Origin: JASFUX01 sp050050115
Lineage (GTDB): Bacteria > Pseudomonadota > Alphaproteobacteria > Caulobacterales > Maricaulaceae
Direction: 5' to 3'
DNA: 8,805 nucleotides
Assembly: GCA_050050115.1 (NCBI GenBank)
Contig: JASFUX010000149.1
Coordinates: 1 to 8,805 of the forward strand
Under the pieces are notes generated by a model. That model was not told where the DNA came from, made no database searches, and was given only the letters and a program-made list of their open reading frames with translations. Each line of letters begins with the position of its first letter. Position 1 is the first letter of the stretch. Both the position numbers and the translations under genes were made by a program. Of this stretch, positions 6,289 through 8,805 are shown piece after piece.

Positions 6289-7281
6289 ATGAAGATATCG
6301 AAGGCGCACGCGCGCCTGATCGGCGCTGCGGCGTGCATGCTGGCTGCTGGCTGCGCGACGACCGGAGAGCAAGTCCGCACAACCGTGCTGGGGACGACCT
6401 GCAACGCGCCGCCGCGGCTTGATTGCCCGGAGGCGAACTGCGACCTCCAGCAGAAGGTCGGCATGGGCGACGCGCTCGAGCCGGTCTCAGGCCGGACCTT
6501 CTATCTCGACTTCCCGTGCGATCTGCGCGCGGGCGAGGAGGTCAACTTCATCTTGAACCTGCACGGCGGCGGCTCGGTCGGCGCCTGGCAGCGCCACTAC
6601 TTCCCCGCGCTCGACCTGACCGAGGACTACCGCCTGGTCGTCGCGACGCCGACGGCCTGGGTCGACGATCCGTCCCGTCGCTGGACCGCGGAAGAAGACG
6701 ACGAGTATCTGCACCGCGTCGTCGATCTCGTCATGGACGCGTTCGGCCAGGAGAACATCGCGACTTTCTGGATCGCCGGGCACTCCCAGGGCGGGCTGAC
6801 CGGTCGGCGGATCGTGTGCACGGACTATTTCGCCTCGAAGGTCGACGGCTTCATCTCACTCTCGGGCGGCCGTCTCGGCTCGCAGCAGGTGGGCGAACGG
6901 CCGCCGGCGGAAGTGCCTGATTGCGACTTCTCGTTCATCTACGCCGCCGGCGCGCTCGAAGCGCAAGCCGAGGCCGCGACCGACTATTCAGAAGTCGCCG
7001 AGAGGTACAATTGCGGCGCGCGCGTGCGCCAGCCCGACGTGGTCGACACCCGCGCCGGTTACGTCACCGCGACCGACCAGAGCCGCGGGCCAAGCTGGGG
7101 CCGCTTCGCGCGCCCGGGAACGGCGGAAGTCTACGCTTTTGAGGGTTGCGACGATGGCCGCGTCGTCGCCGACGTGATCCGCCTCGATAAAGGGCATACG
7201 GAAGGCTACGAGCCGGAGATCATGGACGTGATCGTCGAGATGATGGTCAACGCGCCTGGAGGGAACGCGAGGGACGGTTAG
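6289..7281 (+). CDS. Lipoprotein alpha/beta-hydrolase, PHB depolymerase/LpqC-like esterase
   Basis: This is a 330-aa predicted membrane-anchored hydrolase. The signal peptide ends in the lipobox LAAGC, with Cys22 as the lipidated residue; Ala-Thr at +2/+3 is compatible with outer-membrane sorting. The alpha/beta-hydrolase core shows an oxyanion-hole strand FILNLHGGGS (87-96) and the nucleophile elbow GHSQGG with Ser166. The candidate acid is Asp288 or Asp289 (EGCDDGRVV), and the candidate catalytic His is His303 (DKGHTEG). This order matches the polyhydroxybutyrate-depolymerase/feruloyl-esterase group, which cleaves esters of polymers or aromatic acids. Eight further cysteines in the mature part could form up to four disulfides, consistent with export. 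The ATG at 6289 follows GGGGAGAGG by 5 nt and begins a proper signal peptide, whereas the longer frame from 6169 would bury it. The substrate is unknown. Confidence 0.87.
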   Translation: MKISKAHARLIGAAACMLAAGCATTGEQVRTTVLGTTCNAPPRLDCPEANCDLQQKVGMGDALEPVSGRTFYLDFPCDLRAGEEVNFILNLHGGGSVGAWQRHYFPALDLTEDYRLVVATPTAWVDDPSRRWTAEEDDEYLHRVVDLVMDAFGQENIATFWIAGHSQGGLTGRRIVCTDYFASKVDGFISLSGGRLGSQQVGERPPAEVPDCDFSFIYAAGALEAQAEAATDYSEVAERYNCGARVRQPDVVDTRAGYVTATDQSRGPSWGRFARPGTAEVYAFEGCDDGRVVADVIRLDKGHTEGYEPEIMDVIVEMMVNAPGGNARDG

Positions 7282-7289
7282 AACATCGG

Positions 7290-7318
7290 ACTCCCCTCCT
7301 CGTTGTGAGGAGGGGAGT
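7290..7318. repeat. Perfect 12-bp inverted repeat (stem-loop) after the hydrolase gene
   Basis: ACTCCCCTCCTC (7290-7301) pairs perfectly with GAGGAGGGGAGT (7307-7318) around the 5-nt loop GTTGT. It begins 8 nt after the hydrolase stop codon. Neither side carries a T-tract, so it is not a standard intrinsic terminator. It may stabilise the mRNA end, act in Rho-dependent termination, or be one copy of a dispersed palindromic repeat. The arms are almost purely purine/pyrimidine. Confidence 0.8.
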
Positions 7319-7331
7319 GATCGTCGAAGCC

Positions 7332-7338
7332 AGAGGAG
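7332..7338 (+). promoter_or_regulatory. Ribosome-binding site that sets a GTG start
   Basis: AGAGGAG lies 6 nt before the GTG at 7345. This spacing favours GTG 7345 over the in-frame GTG two codons later at 7351. Confidence 0.65.
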
Positions 7339-7344
7339 CAGATT

Positions 7345-7578
7345 GTGCGCGTGCACGAAATTGCAGACCAAGTAACCTCGGCACATGAGTTCATTGAGTT
7401 TGTGAGAGCTCTCCGAGACGATTTTACGAGTTCTCCAAGCGACTGGAGCAATCTTACAATCGACGCATATCTCGACTCAGTAGCCGCCTGGCTCGAAGAC
7501 AGTGCCGTCGACGGAGATCTCTCGGAGAGTTTTGCCGCCGTCGCTAAAGCGCTTCACGCGGGCAAGGTCTACGAATAA
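7345..7578 (+). CDS. Small acidic protein resembling DUF7660
   Basis: This is a 77-aa cytoplasmic protein with no signal peptide or membrane segment. The pattern is a short helix (VTSAHEFIEFVRALRDDF), then DWSNLTIDAYLDSVAAWLED at about residues 33-52, then a C-terminal helix ending in KVYE. It resembles the small DUF7660 family, where a DW-N-sl--YL-a--aW--D core and a terminal YE are conserved. The function of that family is not known to me. GC content is about 53% by hand count, clearly below its neighbours, and codon use is less biased. Recent acquisition or weak expression could explain this. It follows the hairpin and hydrolase gene by 63 nt on the same strand and converges with the membrane-protein operon. 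The family assignment is from memory of motifs and moderately sure; that it is a real gene is supported by its ribosome-binding site. Confidence 0.72.
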   Translation: MRVHEIADQVTSAHEFIEFVRALRDDFTSSPSDWSNLTIDAYLDSVAAWLEDSAVDGDLSESFAAVAKALHAGKVYE

Positions 7579-7630
7579 CCGCTCGCTCAATCGGCATAAG
7601 CGTCTGCGCTGAAACGGCGTTCGCGGCTCT

Positions 7631-8143
7631 CTACGAACACCAAAAACACCAGTGATACGGCGGCCGGAAGAACGTCAGCAATCGGCCGAACGAGATCACG
7701 CCCGCCCAACTTAGGAGCGACACCAGCGCGACGACTTTCGCGTAGACCGGCGCGTCCGCTTGCGGGTCGAGGCGCCCGACGCGCCGCGCCATGGTCGTGT
7801 AGAACACCGCGACGTTGACCCCCGCGATCGCCATGGCGGTCATCTTCAGCTGGAACGCGGGGTTATAGAGGTACTGCGCCGGCGCGCTGATGAAGAACAA
7901 GGTTCCCGTCGCGACGTTGAGCAAATAGCCGCCGACGCCGAACGGCACCAGTCGGTGCAGCGAACCGATCGGGATGCCGCGCCCTAGCCCCAAAAGGCGC
8001 AGATCGAAGACGCCGACCGTGCCGATCAGCAGGCAAAGCCCAATGAAGTGCAGCGACTCGACGATGGGCCAGCCCCACGCCGAGTTCATCAGGTCAAAGA
8101 CGCCGACCCGATCGGCGAAGCGGAGGATGTCGTCGGTGCTCAT
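7631..8143 (-). CDS. Four-helix membrane protein resembling DUF6644 (second copy)
   Basis: This is a 170-aa inner-membrane protein with four predicted helices, about 25-48, 65-86, 99-118 and 134-157. Helix 1 carries WPIVESLHFIG (His32) and ends in FDLRLLGLGRG. The segment NPAFQLK (94-100) precedes helix 3. Helix 4 is SWAGVISFGRLLTFF, and the tail has His164 and the unusual ending HWCFWCS. The general pattern is that of DUF6644-type proteins, whose role is unestablished. Buried His residues make b-type heme or quinone binding conceivable, but this is inference. It is a paralogue of the gene at 8153-8641. The start ATG at 8143 is preceded by GAGGAGGAGGG, which overlaps the TGA of the upstream gene, so translation is probably coupled. 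The 52-bp gap to the convergent small gene shows no clear terminator. Confidence 0.85.
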   Translation of the reverse strand: MSTDDILRFADRVGVFDLMNSAWGWPIVESLHFIGLCLLIGTVGVFDLRLLGLGRGIPIGSLHRLVPFGVGGYLLNVATGTLFFISAPAQYLYNPAFQLKMTAMAIAGVNVAVFYTTMARRVGRLDPQADAPVYAKVVALVSLLSWAGVISFGRLLTFFRPPYHWCFWCS

Positions 8144-8152
8144 CCCTCCTCC

Positions 8153-8641
8153 TCAGTGCGCGAACAGCACGGTGTGGGTGTAGGCGAGCAGCCGGCCCGC
8201 GGCGATCGCGCCCGCCCAAAAGACGATCGACAGCACCGCCGCCCCGCGCGCCCAAGCCGGCGACGCGCCGTCCGGCGCCGCCGCGGCCAGCACGCGCTTG
8301 GCGAACACCCAGGTCAAGACGCCCGCCGCGATCAGGAAAGCGAACTTCAGATAGAAGACCGGATTGGTCAGCGCCTTGGCCGGATAGGCCAACAGCAGCG
8401 CCAGCCCGGAAACCAGCGAGGCGACGAAGCCCGCCTGCATCGCCGGGAAGAAGCGCGCGAACAGCGCCAGCGGCGCGCCGCGCGCAACGCCGAGCAGCCG
8501 CAGGTCGAGCGCCAGCGCCGGACCGACCAGAAACGCCATGCCGAGAGCATGGATGATCAGCATGAGCGGAAACGCCCAGAGCGACTCGCGCACGAAGATG
8601 CTGGGCGGGGTCTGCTCGAGGGCGGCGAGCAGCTCCATCAT
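8153..8641 (-). CDS. Four-helix membrane protein resembling DUF6644 (first copy)
   Basis: This is a 162-aa inner-membrane protein with four predicted helices, about 21-45, 66-86, 97-118 and 131-154. Motifs match the downstream paralogue: WAFPLMLIIHALG (His31), LDLRLLGVARGAP, NPVFYLKF (93-100), and FWAGAIAAGRLL in helix 4, followed by His156 in the tail. Over residues 22-57 I count 15 identities in 36 with the partner. Two ATGs lie in tandem (8641 and 8638). GAGG just upstream is better spaced for the second, so the protein may begin at 8638. The gene begins 8 nt after the stop of the PQQ-type dehydrogenase gene, which indicates one transcript. A role as membrane electron-transfer or anchoring partner of that dehydrogenase is plausible from context but unproven. 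Confidence 0.85.
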   Translation of the reverse strand: MMELLAALEQTPPSIFVRESLWAFPLMLIIHALGMAFLVGPALALDLRLLGVARGAPLALFARFFPAMQAGFVASLVSGLALLLAYPAKALTNPVFYLKFAFLIAAGVLTWVFAKRVLAAAAPDGASPAWARGAAVLSIVFWAGAIAAGRLLAYTHTVLFAH

Positions 8642-8649
8642 GGCCTCAA

Positions 8650-8805
8650 CTAGTTTGCCGGACGGAACGCCAGAAGCACGTTGCCGTCAGGCTGACCGAA
8701 GCGTCCGTAGCCGGAGGTGACGAGCAGCATGCCGTGCGCGGCGATGATCGAGGCGTTGTCGATCGCGCCGCCGTGGGCGGGCACGCCGTTGGCGGTTTCG
8801 AAGCC
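8650..8805 (-). CDS. PQQ-type beta-propeller dehydrogenase, C-terminal fragment (5' end outside window)
   Basis: The last 51 codons of a larger minus-strand gene enter from the right edge. The fragment reads GFETANGVPAHGGAID, then IIAAHGMLLVTSGYGRFGQP and DGNVLLAFRPAN before TAG. The VNG-PaHGGaID and SGYG--GQ-pGNVLLAF pattern is typical of the final propeller blade of PQQ-binding-like proteins annotated as polyvinyl-alcohol dehydrogenase (cytochrome). Those are exported quinoproteins that oxidise alcohols. The PQQ and metal ligands and any cytochrome c domain would lie outside the window, so activity and substrate cannot be judged. It leads an operon with the two membrane paralogues. Confidence 0.8.
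   Translation of the reverse strand, partial: GFETANGVPAHGGAIDNASIIAAHGMLLVTSGYGRFGQPDGNVLLAFRPAN

Noticed and set aside
7600..7611. Four-bp hairpin AGCG-TCTG-CGCT between the convergent small gene and the membrane operon
   Set aside because: The stem is too short and has no T-run; it is expected by chance at this GC.

Overview
This window looks like chromosome of a high-GC (about 65%) alphaproteobacterium. The end of an error-prone polymerase gene (dnaE2), an intact aroC, and a set of secreted or membrane proteins typical of aerobic, oligotrophic Proteobacteria all point that way. A marine or soil lineage near the Caulobacterales/Maricaulales/Parvularculales is my guess; no rRNA or other firm taxonomic marker is present. 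No tRNA, rRNA, CRISPR array, insertion sequence or phage gene was seen, and no gene-free stretch exceeds 300 bases.

Layout. Bases 1-1788 hold housekeeping genes on the + strand: the last 176 codons of dnaE2, then aroC (chorismate synthase). An AT-rich gap (about 42% GC at 1801-1910) with a plausible sigma-70 promoter leads into the most unusual gene, 1967-3928. It encodes a secreted 653-residue fusion of a cysteine-free thioredoxin-like domain, a one-heme cytochrome c-like segment, a copper type II (peptidylglycine-hydroxylase-like) monooxygenase with all six expected copper ligands, and two C-terminal EF-hands. A strong intrinsic terminator closes it. A short CDF-type cation transporter follows (4062-4658, +).

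Bases 4696-6116 carry a two-gene minus-strand operon: a secreted protein of a widespread unnamed family (start motif GHPDLQG, end motif YEYACHEGNY), then a small VOC-fold metalloenzyme. Across a 172-bp intergenic region with candidate regulatory sites lies the divergent gene for a lipoprotein alpha/beta-hydrolase (6289-7281, +). A perfect 12-bp hairpin and a small, lower-GC gene of DUF7660 type follow (7345-7578, +). The right edge is a minus-strand operon of at least three genes: the end of a PQQ-type beta-propeller dehydrogenase, then two tandem four-helix membrane paralogues resembling DUF6644, with gaps of only 8-9 nt.

How they might work together. From 1967 rightwards most products are extracytoplasmic and oxidative or hydrolytic: copper/heme monooxygenase, PQQ-type dehydrogenase, candidate membrane electron-transfer subunits, a surface hydrolase, and a periplasmic protein of unknown role. 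This would fit oxidation and hydrolysis of a poorly soluble or polymeric organic substrate outside the cytoplasm. That joint role is inference from proximity only; the genes are in several transcription units and no substrate can be read from the sequence.
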